Below, in pieces: positions 1 to 7,417 of a stretch of 12,553 nt of DNA (positions are counted from its first letter, which is position 1; each line of letters opens with the position of its first letter). The notes below the pieces were generated by a model that saw only the letters and a list, made by a program, of their open reading frames with translations, was not told the origin of the DNA and ran no database searches. The translations under genes and the position numbers were made by a program. Origin of the DNA: CALFBG01 sp045110315 (GTDB lineage Bacteria > Bacteroidota > Bacteroidia > Chitinophagales > Saprospiraceae); assembly GCA_045110315.1 (NCBI GenBank), contig JBGCFY010000023.1:1-12553 (forward strand), read 5' to 3'.

Positions 1-45
1 TATTTTTAAATAGCTTTTTAACTTTGATTTTTATTACGAAGTCCT

Positions 46-537
46 TTAAAACTTGTATCCAACGGAAACACCAGGCCAGACATATAGTAAATCAAAGATG
101 TCTATCTTACCGTCGAAACCACTGAAAAAAGGAAGAAACGTTGGAGAGATTCCAGCTCTAAACAAGAAATGCCCATCTTTTGCTTGATAGCGGTACATCA
201 AGGCGCCACTAGCTAAAGGGAAAGGTTGTCTTGTACGTTTATTATTTTCAATTTTTTGATAAAAAAAAGTAGTAATTCCTAGACCGAGTTCAAACTTGTG
301 ATTTCCAATACCATGTAAATAGTTTATGTGTACTGGAATAAGAACGTTATTATTGATCATTGTCCCAAATCCGATTCGTGCTCCAATTCCATTCTCCTGT
401 TTAGTGAATCGAGTATCATAATTAATGGAATAACGTAGTCCAGCTCCTCCGAGTTCTGCATAAATAGCCTGAGCCCTTTGCGCCTGAATTTGAATCGAAT
501 AAAAGCAGATAAAGATTAGAATTGTTAGATTTTTCAT
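46..537 (-). CDS. Small secreted/outer-membrane beta-barrel-like protein, copy 1
   Basis: Encodes 163 residues. The first ~20 form a signal peptide (MKNL, a hydrophobic stretch, then QIQAQ), so the product is exported. The rest alternates polar and hydrophobic residues in short blocks rich in Gly and aromatics (IYAELGGAGLRYSINYD, GARIGFG, FELGLGITTFF, GALMYRYQ, FLFRAGISPTF, WPGVSVGYKF) and ends in Phe, as expected for a small outer-membrane beta-barrel of about eight strands. The motifs NYLHG, LELGLG-type, YRYQ, FRAG.SPTF and WPG.S.GY resemble a common uncharacterised family in Bacteroidota, recalled from general knowledge. It follows a clear paralogue on the same strand after a 61-bp gap, so the two may be co-transcribed. 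The start is set by the signal peptide and by matching MKNL in the paralogue. Function unknown; a structural or adhesive envelope role is only a guess. Confidence 0.85.
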   Translation of the reverse strand: MKNLTILIFICFYSIQIQAQRAQAIYAELGGAGLRYSINYDTRFTKQENGIGARIGFGTMINNNVLIPVHINYLHGIGNHKFELGLGITTFFYQKIENNKRTRQPFPLASGALMYRYQAKDGHFLFRAGISPTFLPFFSGFDGKIDIFDLLYVWPGVSVGYKF

Positions 538-598
538 TTGATTGTTTTTTTGTTTTAAAAAGTAGCGTTTTTAAACAACTCCTTAGTTAAAGTTGTCC

Positions 599-1075
599 TT
601 ACAGAATATATCCCGCGGAAATACCTGGCCAAACCCAAAGTAGTTTTGATATATCAATGAAACTATCAGGAGTGGAAGGAACAAAAGTTGGTGAAAATCC
701 AACTCTAAAGATGAGGTGTTCCGCTGTATTTTGATAACGATACATCAAGGTGCCACTAGCGATAGGATAGATACCTTTACGATCTGTATCGGGTTGATTC
801 CCCAAAAGGGTAGTAACTCCTAGACCAAGCTCAAGTCTATGCTTCCCAGCACCGTGTAAATAATTAAGGTGCAAAGGAATAAGAATAATGTCATCCATTC
901 TACCAACTCCGATCCGCGCGCCGAAGCTAGCATCCTTTTTCTCGAATCGCATATCATAGTTTAAAGAGTAACTTAATGCCGCTCCTCCGAGTTCGATGTA
1001 GATAGAATGATCGCCTTGCGCCTGAGTTTGAATTGAATAAAAGAAGATGAAAAATAGAACTACTAGGTTTTTCAT
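599..1075 (-). CDS. Small secreted/outer-membrane beta-barrel-like protein, copy 2
   Basis: Encodes 158 residues from the ATG at 1073-1075. The frame is open back to an ATG at 1126, but the extra 17 residues (MSAVEVWLAIKLKFITD) would precede the signal peptide. The downstream neighbour starts with the same MKNL, so the shorter form is preferred. Signal peptide: MKNL, a hydrophobic core, then QTQAQ. The mature part shares its full layout with the neighbour: IELGGA.LSYS.NYD.RF, GARIG.G, LIP.H.NYLHG.G.H, LELGLG.TTL, ASG.LMYRYQ, FR.G.SPTF.P and VWPGIS.GY. It ends in Leu rather than Phe. The two are diverged tandem duplicates; the connector between the central strands differs most in length and sequence. 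This copy lies upstream and would be transcribed first. Function unknown; outer-membrane location is inferred. Confidence 0.85.
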   Translation of the reverse strand: MKNLVVLFFIFFYSIQTQAQGDHSIYIELGGAALSYSLNYDMRFEKKDASFGARIGVGRMDDIILIPLHLNYLHGAGKHRLELGLGVTTLLGNQPDTDRKGIYPIASGTLMYRYQNTAEHLIFRVGFSPTFVPSTPDSFIDISKLLWVWPGISAGYIL

Positions 1076-1492
1076 ATCGGTAATAAATTTTAGTTTTATA
1101 GCAAGCCAAACTTCTACGGCAGACAAATTGCTAGGGGTAATTTTGTCAGTTTACTGAATGATTCAGCTGCTAGGTTTAATGGATACAACTGCAAGCTCGG
1201 CACTTTTAGAAGGAAAAAGGAAGTATATTTTGCAAAAGATACATCTGGGTTTATCTAATTTGAATAAATTTACTTGAGCTAAAGAACTTATTTTGGCGCT
1301 CATCATTAAATAATTTCAAGAATAGCGAACCTCGATCAGATATAGCTTGAAAGATCTACTACTCAAGCAACAGCTTTGTTGCTAAATAGTATTTTGCTAG
1401 ATTTTTTGCCCTAAAAAGCTTTATCTTCAATTTAAAACAACTTCAGTAATAAACTACGGTTCCAATAAATTTAATACTCGCAGCGGCTACTT
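1076..1492. promoter_or_regulatory. Divergent intergenic region, no gene seen
   Basis: These 417 bases separate the minus-strand barrel pair from the plus-strand helical-repeat gene and must hold promoters for both directions. I see no convincing ORF and no exact TTTG-N19-21-TAnnTTTG promoter. One-base-short -7-like motifs (TATTTTGC) occur at 1390-1397 and near 1214-1221 on the plus strand. There is a 13-bp near-palindrome CTGAATGATTCAG at 1154-1166, and a 6-bp dyad AGCAAC/GTTGCT at 1366-1383 just before the 1390 motif. Either dyad could be an operator or chance in AT-rich DNA. Confidence 0.4.
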
Positions 1493-3028
1493 ATGGATAA
1501 TTTAAAAGAACTAATTGCTACTTTTTCTACGGAAGACAGTAAAGCTTTTCGAGTGTTTATCAATCGACAACGCAAACGGAAGCAGCGTAAAGATTTGGAA
1601 TTGTTCAATATCCTTCAGAAAGAACCTAAGCGTTTAAAGCCTGCCGAAATGGTGAAGCGTTTAGCGACTTCCAACAAAGAAGCTTACTACGCCATTCGCA
1701 AGCGCTTGATTCATCAGTTAGGGGAATTTATCGTACTCAAGCGGATGGATGAAGATACAACGACGGTCTCGCCGATTATGGGATTGATTTCTATCGCCCG
1801 TTATTTATACGATAAAAAAGCAGATCGGCAGGCTTGGAATTACTTGTTGAAAGCAGAAGCGTTAGCAACAGTCAACGAACAGGTCGATTTGCTTAATACT
1901 ATCTATATGTTGCAATTGGAACACGGCGCTTTGCAAGAAGACAAAGTGCTTAAGCATATTATTAAAAAAAGAAGAGAAAATAAACTTCGCATCGACGAAG
2001 AAGAACGTGCCGTGATTGCTCACCGGCTAATTCGTAACCAACTTGATGGTTTACTTAGGTTGGGTAAACCACTAGACTTCAATCGGGTAATTTCTAAAGT
2101 TTTGAAATATTGCGAACTCGACGAAACAATGATGCAGCGACCGAAATTATTATATAATTTGATTGCCATTACCAGAAGTGCTTACCTAAGAAATAAAGAT
2201 TTTTACTTTTTCGAGCCCTATTTAATTGATCAATACAACGCGGTAAAGAACCAACACGGTTTTACAAAATCAACTCATAAGTACAAATTACATTTGTTGT
2301 ATATGATTACTCACATCTTGTATCGCAATCGAAAATTCGTGGAAGCAAGAGCGTACTGCGCAGAGTTTTATAAAAGTATGAATCGCTACAATAAAAGCCA
2401 TTATACCTTGTTTTATCCTAAGTATATCCTTTTGCTCGCAGCCATTAAAAGTCATACGAATGAAAATGCTAAAGCGATTGAAGATTTAGAAGCCTTAAAA
2501 CAAAACAAAGTGGCTCGGTTGGCGAGTACAACGATGCTTCATCTTCATCTAAGTTTAAGTGTTTGTTATTTTAATCAAAATGAGATCGCACAAGCAAATG
2601 AAACGATCATGTCCATTCCACACACGGACAAATGGTGCGAAAAGAAGGCAGGAAAAGAATGGTTGCTCAAAAAACATTTGATTGAGTTGCTTATTCAATA
2701 CGAATTAGGGAACGAGGATATCGCGCTCAACCGAATTCGAGCCATCGAACGATATTTTGGCGATTTTTTTAAGCAAGCTCGCTATAGTATTACCAAAAAA
2801 TACTTGACTGCCATCCGAGACTATATCAATAATCCACAGGAAATAGATAAGATATATAAAAAAATTGTCGTTTATTTTGGAGAACGTCCGTTAGAACAAG
2901 AAGATCTCCAAAAGATGGCCTTCTTTGCTTGGTTGAAATCAAAACGGACACAACGGAATTATTACGAAGTACTGCTAGAAACCGTAAATTTGCAAAGTGA
3001 AGAAAATGAAAATAGGGACGTTTCCTGA
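1493..3028 (+). CDS. Helical-repeat (TPR-like) cytoplasmic protein, unknown function
   Basis: Encodes 511 residues without a signal peptide or obvious membrane segment, so it is probably cytoplasmic. The protein is almost entirely predicted alpha-helix. Residues 1-85 are very basic and form a distinct module (LKELIATFSTEDSKAF, then RQRKRKQRKDLELF, then YAIRKRLIHQLGEFI). Similar N-terminal modules occur in uncharacterised Bacteroidota proteins, which I recall but cannot check here. From about residue 95 the sequence reads as paired helices with TPR-like spacing of small and aromatic residues (ARYLYDKKADRQAWNYLLKAEAL; YRNRKFVEARAYCAEFY; LHLSLSVCYFNQNEIAQA). No enzyme motif is visible. The start at ATG 1493 gives the complete module. 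It is 128 bp upstream of the sensor kinase on the same strand, so co-transcription is possible. A scaffold or interaction role is inferred from fold type alone. Confidence 0.8.
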   Translation: MDNLKELIATFSTEDSKAFRVFINRQRKRKQRKDLELFNILQKEPKRLKPAEMVKRLATSNKEAYYAIRKRLIHQLGEFIVLKRMDEDTTTVSPIMGLISIARYLYDKKADRQAWNYLLKAEALATVNEQVDLLNTIYMLQLEHGALQEDKVLKHIIKKRRENKLRIDEEERAVIAHRLIRNQLDGLLRLGKPLDFNRVISKVLKYCELDETMMQRPKLLYNLIAITRSAYLRNKDFYFFEPYLIDQYNAVKNQHGFTKSTHKYKLHLLYMITHILYRNRKFVEARAYCAEFYKSMNRYNKSHYTLFYPKYILLLAAIKSHTNENAKAIEDLEALKQNKVARLASTTMLHLHLSLSVCYFNQNEIAQANETIMSIPHTDKWCEKKAGKEWLLKKHLIELLIQYELGNEDIALNRIRAIERYFGDFFKQARYSITKKYLTAIRDYINNPQEIDKIYKKIVVYFGERPLEQEDLQKMAFFAWLKSKRTQRNYYEVLLETVNLQSEENENRDVS

Positions 3029-3156
3029 TCGCTAGAAAGCACTTTTGTTCGTTTTGCTCGTATAAGTATTTAACTGCTTTTCTTAATAGACAAAAAAATT
3101 ACGTTCTTTGTTAAATTCAAACAGCTGCTTAGTACTTAAGAACCAAAAATCATTAA

Positions 3157-4329
3157 ATGGATATTTATTCAAAAAAATCGAGGTGGAAAATTTTTCTTGC
3201 CATTGGAGGATTGTTGATCGTCGCAATTTCAATGGTATACACGAATTTTTTGGCTACGAAGTTGATGGAAGACGAGGAGAAAAAAATGATTCGTTACAAG
3301 CTAGCGCTAGAATCTTTAGAGTACAACCAAAATGAAGAATTAGAATGTGATGTTAGTTTTCAGAACGATTTCTTGATCACGAATACGACCATTCCCACGA
3401 TTTGGATTAGCCAAGCGGGCGTTATTATTTCTGGGAGAAACTTTGGGGAGAATAAAGACGAAGATATTCCCTTTTTAGAAAAAGAATTGGAAAAAATAAA
3501 GCGGAGTGGACGGGAACCGATTGTAGTAGAGGGTTTAGATGGAAATAGTACGCTTTACTACAAAAATTCTTTCCTCGTAACGCTATTGACTTACTTCCCC
3601 ATCTTCCAGTTTTTACTGATTAGTGGTTTTATCATGGTTGGTTACATTGCCTTTAACGCTGCTCGGCGAGGAGAACAAAATCGGGTTTGGGCTGGAATGG
3701 CCAAAGAAACGGCGCATCAGCTAGGAACACCAATTTCTGCGATTATCGGCTGGATTGAGCACCTGAAATTGATGGAAGGGAATAATCCAGAAACGCAAGA
3801 AGTTGTCAATGAATTAAGGAACGACGTTACTCGACTGGAACTCATCGCGGATCGCTTTTCAAAAATTGGCTCGGCACCAGACTTAGAAGAAATCAATGTA
3901 TACGAAGAATTGGAGCGTTGTCGCAATTATATGGAACGTCGGGCACCTCGAAAAGTAACCTTTCGCTTCCCTGATCCTACGAGCGCAGCCATTCCAGTGA
4001 TGATCAATCCACCACTCTTCGATTGGGTCATTGAAAACCTACTTAGAAATGCACTGGATGCGATGGACGGTAAAGGGACAATCGAAGCAAAAATCAGCGA
4101 AGAAAAGAACTTCGTCATTATCGACATCTCCGATACCGGCAAAGGGATTCCATCTTCTAAACACAAAACGGTTTTTGAACCAGGTTTTACCACTAAAAAA
4201 AGAGGTTGGGGCTTGGGACTCTCCCTCGCTAAACGGATCGTAGAAGAGTACCATTCTGGCAAGATTTTTGTAAAAAAGTCTACAGTAAAAGGAACTACTT
4301 TTACGATTAAACTTCCCAAAGATCAATAA
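3157..4329 (+). CDS. Two-TM sensor histidine kinase
   Basis: Encodes 390 residues of a membrane sensor kinase that should autophosphorylate on histidine and pass the phosphate to a response regulator. Order: short cytoplasmic N terminus; TM1 about residues 11-31; extracytoplasmic sensor region about 32-140 with no recognised domain; TM2 about 145-168; then the kinase core. The H-box reads AKETAHQLGTPIS with His187 as phosphoacceptor. The N-box has ENLLRNALDAM (Asn298), the G1 box DTGKGIP (Asp326), and the G2 box GWGLGLSLAKRIV (Gly350-Gly354), so the ATP lid is complete. Position H+1 is Gln188 where most HisKA kinases have Glu/Asp; I have seen HQLGTP-type H-boxes in Bacteroidota kinases, so this is probably a lineage variant. 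No HAMP domain is seen between TM2 and the H-box. No response regulator lies in the window. The downstream receptor gene starts one base after this stop, suggesting an operon and coupled translation. Confidence 0.95.
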   Translation: MDIYSKKSRWKIFLAIGGLLIVAISMVYTNFLATKLMEDEEKKMIRYKLALESLEYNQNEELECDVSFQNDFLITNTTIPTIWISQAGVIISGRNFGENKDEDIPFLEKELEKIKRSGREPIVVEGLDGNSTLYYKNSFLVTLLTYFPIFQFLLISGFIMVGYIAFNAARRGEQNRVWAGMAKETAHQLGTPISAIIGWIEHLKLMEGNNPETQEVVNELRNDVTRLELIADRFSKIGSAPDLEEINVYEELERCRNYMERRAPRKVTFRFPDPTSAAIPVMINPPLFDWVIENLLRNALDAMDGKGTIEAKISEEKNFVIIDISDTGKGIPSSKHKTVFEPGFTTKKRGWGLGLSLAKRIVEEYHSGKIFVKKSTVKGTTFTIKLPKDQ

Positions 4330-4330
4330 T

Positions 4331-6937
4331 GTGACATTGAATACCGTATTGCACCAACGATTTAGACTTCCTCCTGGCAGATTTATCTCAACGCTATTAT
4401 TACTTACGGTAATATTACACTTGCCTGCTATTGCCTTGTCCTTACCCGATTTTTCTATTTCCGGTTACGAGATAGAAGTCAAAGATGCTAAGACCAACGA
4501 ACCAATGATTGGTGTAAGCGTCTATACCAAAGATCAAAAATTTACTGGAATTACCGATTTGGATGGAAAGCTTTCTTTAGGCGATTTGGCTTATAATGAA
4601 GTTGTCGTTTTTAGTTACGTGGGATACAAAACAAGAGAATTAAAATTTATCACAATTCGAAACCTGAAGGGCAAAATCTTTATGGAAGAAGATATTGCAA
4701 TTTTGCAAGGGGTAGAAGTAGTCGGTCGTAAAGACGATCCAGTAGAAGAGATTCCATTCATCGTAGATCGAATTACGTCCAAGGATATCGCTTTTGGGAA
4801 TGCCCAAACGGCGGCGGATGCAATTAGCAAAAACGGAGAAGTTTTTGTCCAAAAATCTCAGATGGGCGGAGGAAGTCCAATCGTTAGAGGCTTCGAAGCC
4901 AATAAGGTTTTAATGGTCGTCGATGGGGTTCGAATGAATAATGCGATCTATCGAGGCGGACACCTACAAAATGCAATTACTGTTGATAACTCAACTTTAG
5001 AACAAATAGAACTAATTTACGGTCCAGGATCTTTGATGTATGGAAGTGATGCCATCGGTGGTGTTATTCATTTTAGAACTAAAGATCCAACGGTTTTATT
5101 CAGCAATGTTAATAATAAATCCTACCAAACGGAAACTAATGTTTTTACCCGTTACGCAACGGCGAATCAGGAAAAAACGGTACACCTTGATTTAGATTAC
5201 GGTACCCGACGTTGGGGCTCTCTTACAAGTTTTAGCTATAGTGATTTTGGGGATTTAAAAGCGGGCACGGTCAGACCTGCGGGCTACGAAAGCTTAGGTG
5301 CTCGACCTTTTTACTTTTTTAGAAATGAAAATGTAGATGAAATTCGGATTAATCCAAATCCAGAAGTGCAAATTGGTACGGCTTACAGCCAAATCGACTT
5401 TATGCAAAAAATTAAGTACCAAGCAAGTGACTACGTTTACTACGTCGCTAATTTTCAATATTCTACGACGAGCGATGTTCCTCGCTACGACAACCTCACC
5501 GATACCTTGAGCGCTGCCGATAAATTAAAATGGGCAGAATGGAATTATGGGCCACAAAAAAGACTACTTGCTTCGCTGAAAATGCGAAGCCTAAAACCAA
5601 CGGCCTTGTACGATAAAGCGAGCATCATTGGTGCTTATCAACGTATCGACGAAGATCGGCTACAAAGAAAATACGCAGATGCTTATCGTTCGTTTAGTTT
5701 GGCAGACGTACAAGTAGCTTCTTTTACCTTAGATTTTGATAAACACCTTGATCAGCAAGAACGCAACCTGTTTTCTTACGGAATTGATGTCAATCATAAT
5801 ATTGTAAATTCCCTTGCAGGAAGGGTAAATATCAAAGACGGAACAACTTTTTACGACGAATTTAGTCGTTATCCCAGTGGTGGTAGCACCGTGACCACTT
5901 ACGCCGGATATGCAACCTACCGTTGGAAAAGTAAAGACTCTACCCTTAATTTCAATGCCGGAGCTCGTTATACGATGGTCAATCTTTTCTCTAAATTCAA
6001 AGAGACAGATCCGATCTCCTGGCCAACGGAGTACATTACGGGGTTAAGTTCTAATAATAGCGCTTTGACTTGGGGAACCGGAATTACTTGGAATTCAAAA
6101 AGTAAGTGGCAAGTAAGAATGCTTGCTTCTACCGCTTTCCGTTCTCCCAATTTGGACGATTTTTCAAAAATTAGAGAAAAAGGAGGATTCATTACTATCC
6201 CTAATCCATCGCTTACGCCGGAGTATTCTCTAAACGGAGAATTTACTTTAGCAAAAGAATTTGGCGAAGTACGCAAAAATGTAGGAACTAGTTTTAAAAT
6301 TAGTGGAACGGGCTTCTACACCGAATTGACGGACGCTATTGTCCGAACCAATTTTGCCTTGCCCGATGGAAGCGAAATCTTGGATGAATTTCAAGTGCAA
6401 GCAAATATCAACGCCGAAAAGGCAAATGTTTATGGCGTTTCTGGACATATCGTCTTAAATATTAAAGATAAATGGCGGTTTCGATCTAGTCTCAACTACG
6501 TCAAAGGAATACGTTTGCTAGAGGATGGCACAGAAACACCGCTAGCGCATATTCCACCAATGTACGGGACGACCAGCCTAGGTTACGAGGGTAAAAAAGT
6601 CAGAGTTCGACTATCTGCACAGTACAACGCGGCTAAGCCATTGGAAGAATACGATGGCTTCCTTCCCTGTGAAACTTGTGTAACCGAAGCAGAGTTCCTA
6701 GAACACGCCGAAGATTACGTCGCTTCTTCGGGATCTTCTGATAATATTGAAAGAGCAACGATCGACGGCTCACTGGCTTGGTTAACCTACAACCTACATT
6801 CTACCTACCAATTCTCGGATCACTTTAGTCTTGACTTTGCAGTTGAGAATATCACGGATATCCACTATCGAACTTTTGCATCTGGAGTTAGTGCGGCGGG
6901 GAGAAACTTTATTTTTGCATTGCGCGGAAAATTCTAG
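4331..6937 (+). CDS. TonB-dependent outer-membrane receptor, haem/haemoglobin-receptor-like
   Basis: Encodes 868 residues of a TonB/ExbB/ExbD-energised outer-membrane transporter. Order: signal segment about 17-37; carboxypeptidase-regulatory-like domain about 45-125 (DAKTNEPMIGVSVYTKD, DLDGKLSL, FSYVGYK); plug about 140-250 (GGGSPIVRGFEANKVLMVVD, GVRMNNAIYRGGHLQN, IELIYGPGSLMYGSDAIGGV); 22-strand-type barrel to the C terminus, which ends in Phe (ALRGKF). The plug wording and the pair FRSP (603-606) and NPSL (625-628) resemble the FRAP and NPNL boxes of haem/haemoglobin receptors, but no His lies between the boxes, so the ligand is uncertain. CETC (Cys780/Cys783) falls in a likely extracellular loop near the end. 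The start is GTG at 4331: the next in-frame Met is residue 59, beyond the signal peptide, and ATG 4329-4331 is followed at once by TGA. Strong family call, weak substrate call. Confidence 0.93.
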   Translation: MTLNTVLHQRFRLPPGRFISTLLLLTVILHLPAIALSLPDFSISGYEIEVKDAKTNEPMIGVSVYTKDQKFTGITDLDGKLSLGDLAYNEVVVFSYVGYKTRELKFITIRNLKGKIFMEEDIAILQGVEVVGRKDDPVEEIPFIVDRITSKDIAFGNAQTAADAISKNGEVFVQKSQMGGGSPIVRGFEANKVLMVVDGVRMNNAIYRGGHLQNAITVDNSTLEQIELIYGPGSLMYGSDAIGGVIHFRTKDPTVLFSNVNNKSYQTETNVFTRYATANQEKTVHLDLDYGTRRWGSLTSFSYSDFGDLKAGTVRPAGYESLGARPFYFFRNENVDEIRINPNPEVQIGTAYSQIDFMQKIKYQASDYVYYVANFQYSTTSDVPRYDNLTDTLSAADKLKWAEWNYGPQKRLLASLKMRSLKPTALYDKASIIGAYQRIDEDRLQRKYADAYRSFSLADVQVASFTLDFDKHLDQQERNLFSYGIDVNHNIVNSLAGRVNIKDGTTFYDEFSRYPSGGSTVTTYAGYATYRWKSKDSTLNFNAGARYTMVNLFSKFKETDPISWPTEYITGLSSNNSALTWGTGITWNSKSKWQVRMLASTAFRSPNLDDFSKIREKGGFITIPNPSLTPEYSLNGEFTLAKEFGEVRKNVGTSFKISGTGFYTELTDAIVRTNFALPDGSEILDEFQVQANINAEKANVYGVSGHIVLNIKDKWRFRSSLNYVKGIRLLEDGTETPLAHIPPMYGTTSLGYEGKKVRVRLSAQYNAAKPLEEYDGFLPCETCVTEAEFLEHAEDYVASSGSSDNIERATIDGSLAWLTYNLHSTYQFSDHFSLDFAVENITDIHYRTFASGVSAAGRNFIFALRGKF

Positions 6938-6945
6938 TAACTTTG
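6914..6945 (+). promoter_or_regulatory. Putative Bacteroidota-type promoter at the end of the receptor gene
   Basis: TTTG at 6914-6917, a 20-nt spacer, then TAACTTTG at 6938-6945. This matches both halves of the known Bacteroidota consensus (TTTG, 19-21 nt, TAnnTTTG) at allowed spacing. The -33 part lies inside the receptor's last codons and the -7 part directly after its stop, so transcription would start near 6952, in the gene-free region before pckA. It may drive a small RNA or a long pckA leader. Chance occurrence in AT-rich DNA cannot be excluded. Confidence 0.5.
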
Positions 6946-7033
6946 TCACATTATTTAATTTGTATTGGTGCTTAAATAAGTCTTTTGTGCTAACCTGTTG
7001 ATTGACAGTGGATAAAACTTTTTTTTAAAGGTT

Positions 7034-7069
7034 TTTAAACTTTTGATTTGTCAAAGTTTAAACATTTTA
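7034..7069 (+). terminator. AT-rich hairpin after the receptor gene, possible terminator
   Basis: TTTAAACTTTTGA (7034-7046), loop TTTG (7047-7050), then TCAAAGTTTAAA (7051-7062): twelve pairs with one bulged T, followed by CATTTTAC. It lies about 100 nt after the receptor stop, where the kinase-receptor transcript could end. The stem has few GC pairs and the T tract is short and interrupted, so termination strength is doubtful. Confidence 0.4.
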
Positions 7070-7117
7070 CTTATTCGACTCTAAAAAAATGTCTCAACTT
7101 ACTTAACTTTGAGAAAA

Positions 7118-7266
7118 TATTACCGTAAGAATAAGAAGAAGTTGTCTCAAAAAGACACAGATTTTAAAATCTATTTCAACTAACTTCTATCTTTAAATTC
7201 TTGCTTAGATGGGGAAAAACGGCAACTTTAGTTTTTGGAATTTCATGAAAAACTAAAGTTTTTTCT
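7118..7266 (+). ncRNA. Candidate structured small RNA or leader RNA
   Basis: This interval holds several complementary segments close together and ends in an intrinsic terminator. AGAAG (7134-7138) can pair with CTTCT (7184-7188), and AGTTG (7140-7144) with CAACT (7177-7181), forming a stem broken by a small internal loop. Inside sit GTCT/AGAC (7144-7147 with 7153-7156) and the perfect 14-bp palindrome AGATTTTAAAATCT (7159-7172). Together they can form a three-way-junction-like fold, although G7144 is claimed by two helices. The start is not fixed: a -7-like TAACTTTG at 7104-7111 would place it near 7118 but lacks a -33 TTTG, while the better promoter at 6914-6945 would give a longer RNA. I recognise no known RNA family. 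AT-rich DNA folds easily, so confidence is modest. Confidence 0.35.
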
Positions 7267-7268
7267 TT
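7224..7268 (+). terminator. Strong intrinsic terminator upstream of pckA
   Basis: AACTTTAGTTTTT (7224-7236) and AAAAACTAAAGTT (7248-7260) form a perfect 13-bp stem around an 11-nt loop, followed by TTTTCTTT. The minus-strand side lacks an immediate T tract, so it acts on plus-strand transcripts. It lies 220 nt before pckA and over 280 nt after the receptor stop, beyond the other hairpin at 7034-7062. It therefore either ends a separate small RNA or attenuates readthrough into pckA. Confidence 0.7.
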
Positions 7269-7320
7269 AGCGGAAGCTTGAAATTGGAAGCTGTTTTAAA
7301 CCGTAATCAAATAATAATTG

Positions 7321-7351
7321 TTTGTTGATCAATCGGGGACTTCTATTTTAA
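7321..7351 (+). promoter_or_regulatory. Weak putative pckA promoter
   Basis: TTTG at 7321-7324, a 19-nt spacer, then TATTTTAA at 7344-7351, which matches TAnnTT of the Bacteroidota -7 element but not its final TG. It is placed between the upstream terminator and pckA, where a promoter is needed. It would give a 5' leader of about 125 nt containing the 7418-7460 hairpin. The region 7341-7356 is also a small dyad (TTCTATT/AATAGAA). Confidence 0.3.
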
Positions 7352-7417
7352 TAGAAATGCCAAGATTAGACTTTTAAATAAACAATGCAAAAGTATAAAT
7401 TGTAGGACCAAACCAAA

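Noticed and set aside
19..26. TAACTTTG -7-like motif on the plus strand
   Set aside because: No upstream sequence to test for a -33 element, and no plus-strand gene follows.
575..596. Inverted repeat ACAACT/AGTTGT between the two barrel genes
   Set aside because: Only 6 bp with a 10-nt loop and no proper T tract on the minus strand; too weak to call a terminator.
1076..1126. N-terminal extension of the second barrel gene to an ATG at 1126
   Set aside because: It would put 17 residues before a clean signal peptide, and the tandem paralogue starts at the equivalent MKNL.
3029..3156. Possible promoter for the sensor kinase in the 128-bp gap
   Set aside because: TTTG motifs exist at 3044 and 3107 but no TAnnTTTG-like element at correct spacing; co-transcription from upstream is as likely.
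3108..3335. 75-residue plus-strand ORF overlapping the kinase start
   Set aside because: Different frame from the kinase, largely inside its coding region, no recognisable protein features.
7047..7077. TTTG with a downstream TATTCG as a promoter for the candidate RNA
   Set aside because: The -7 half matches poorly and the TTTG is the loop of the 7034-7062 hairpin.
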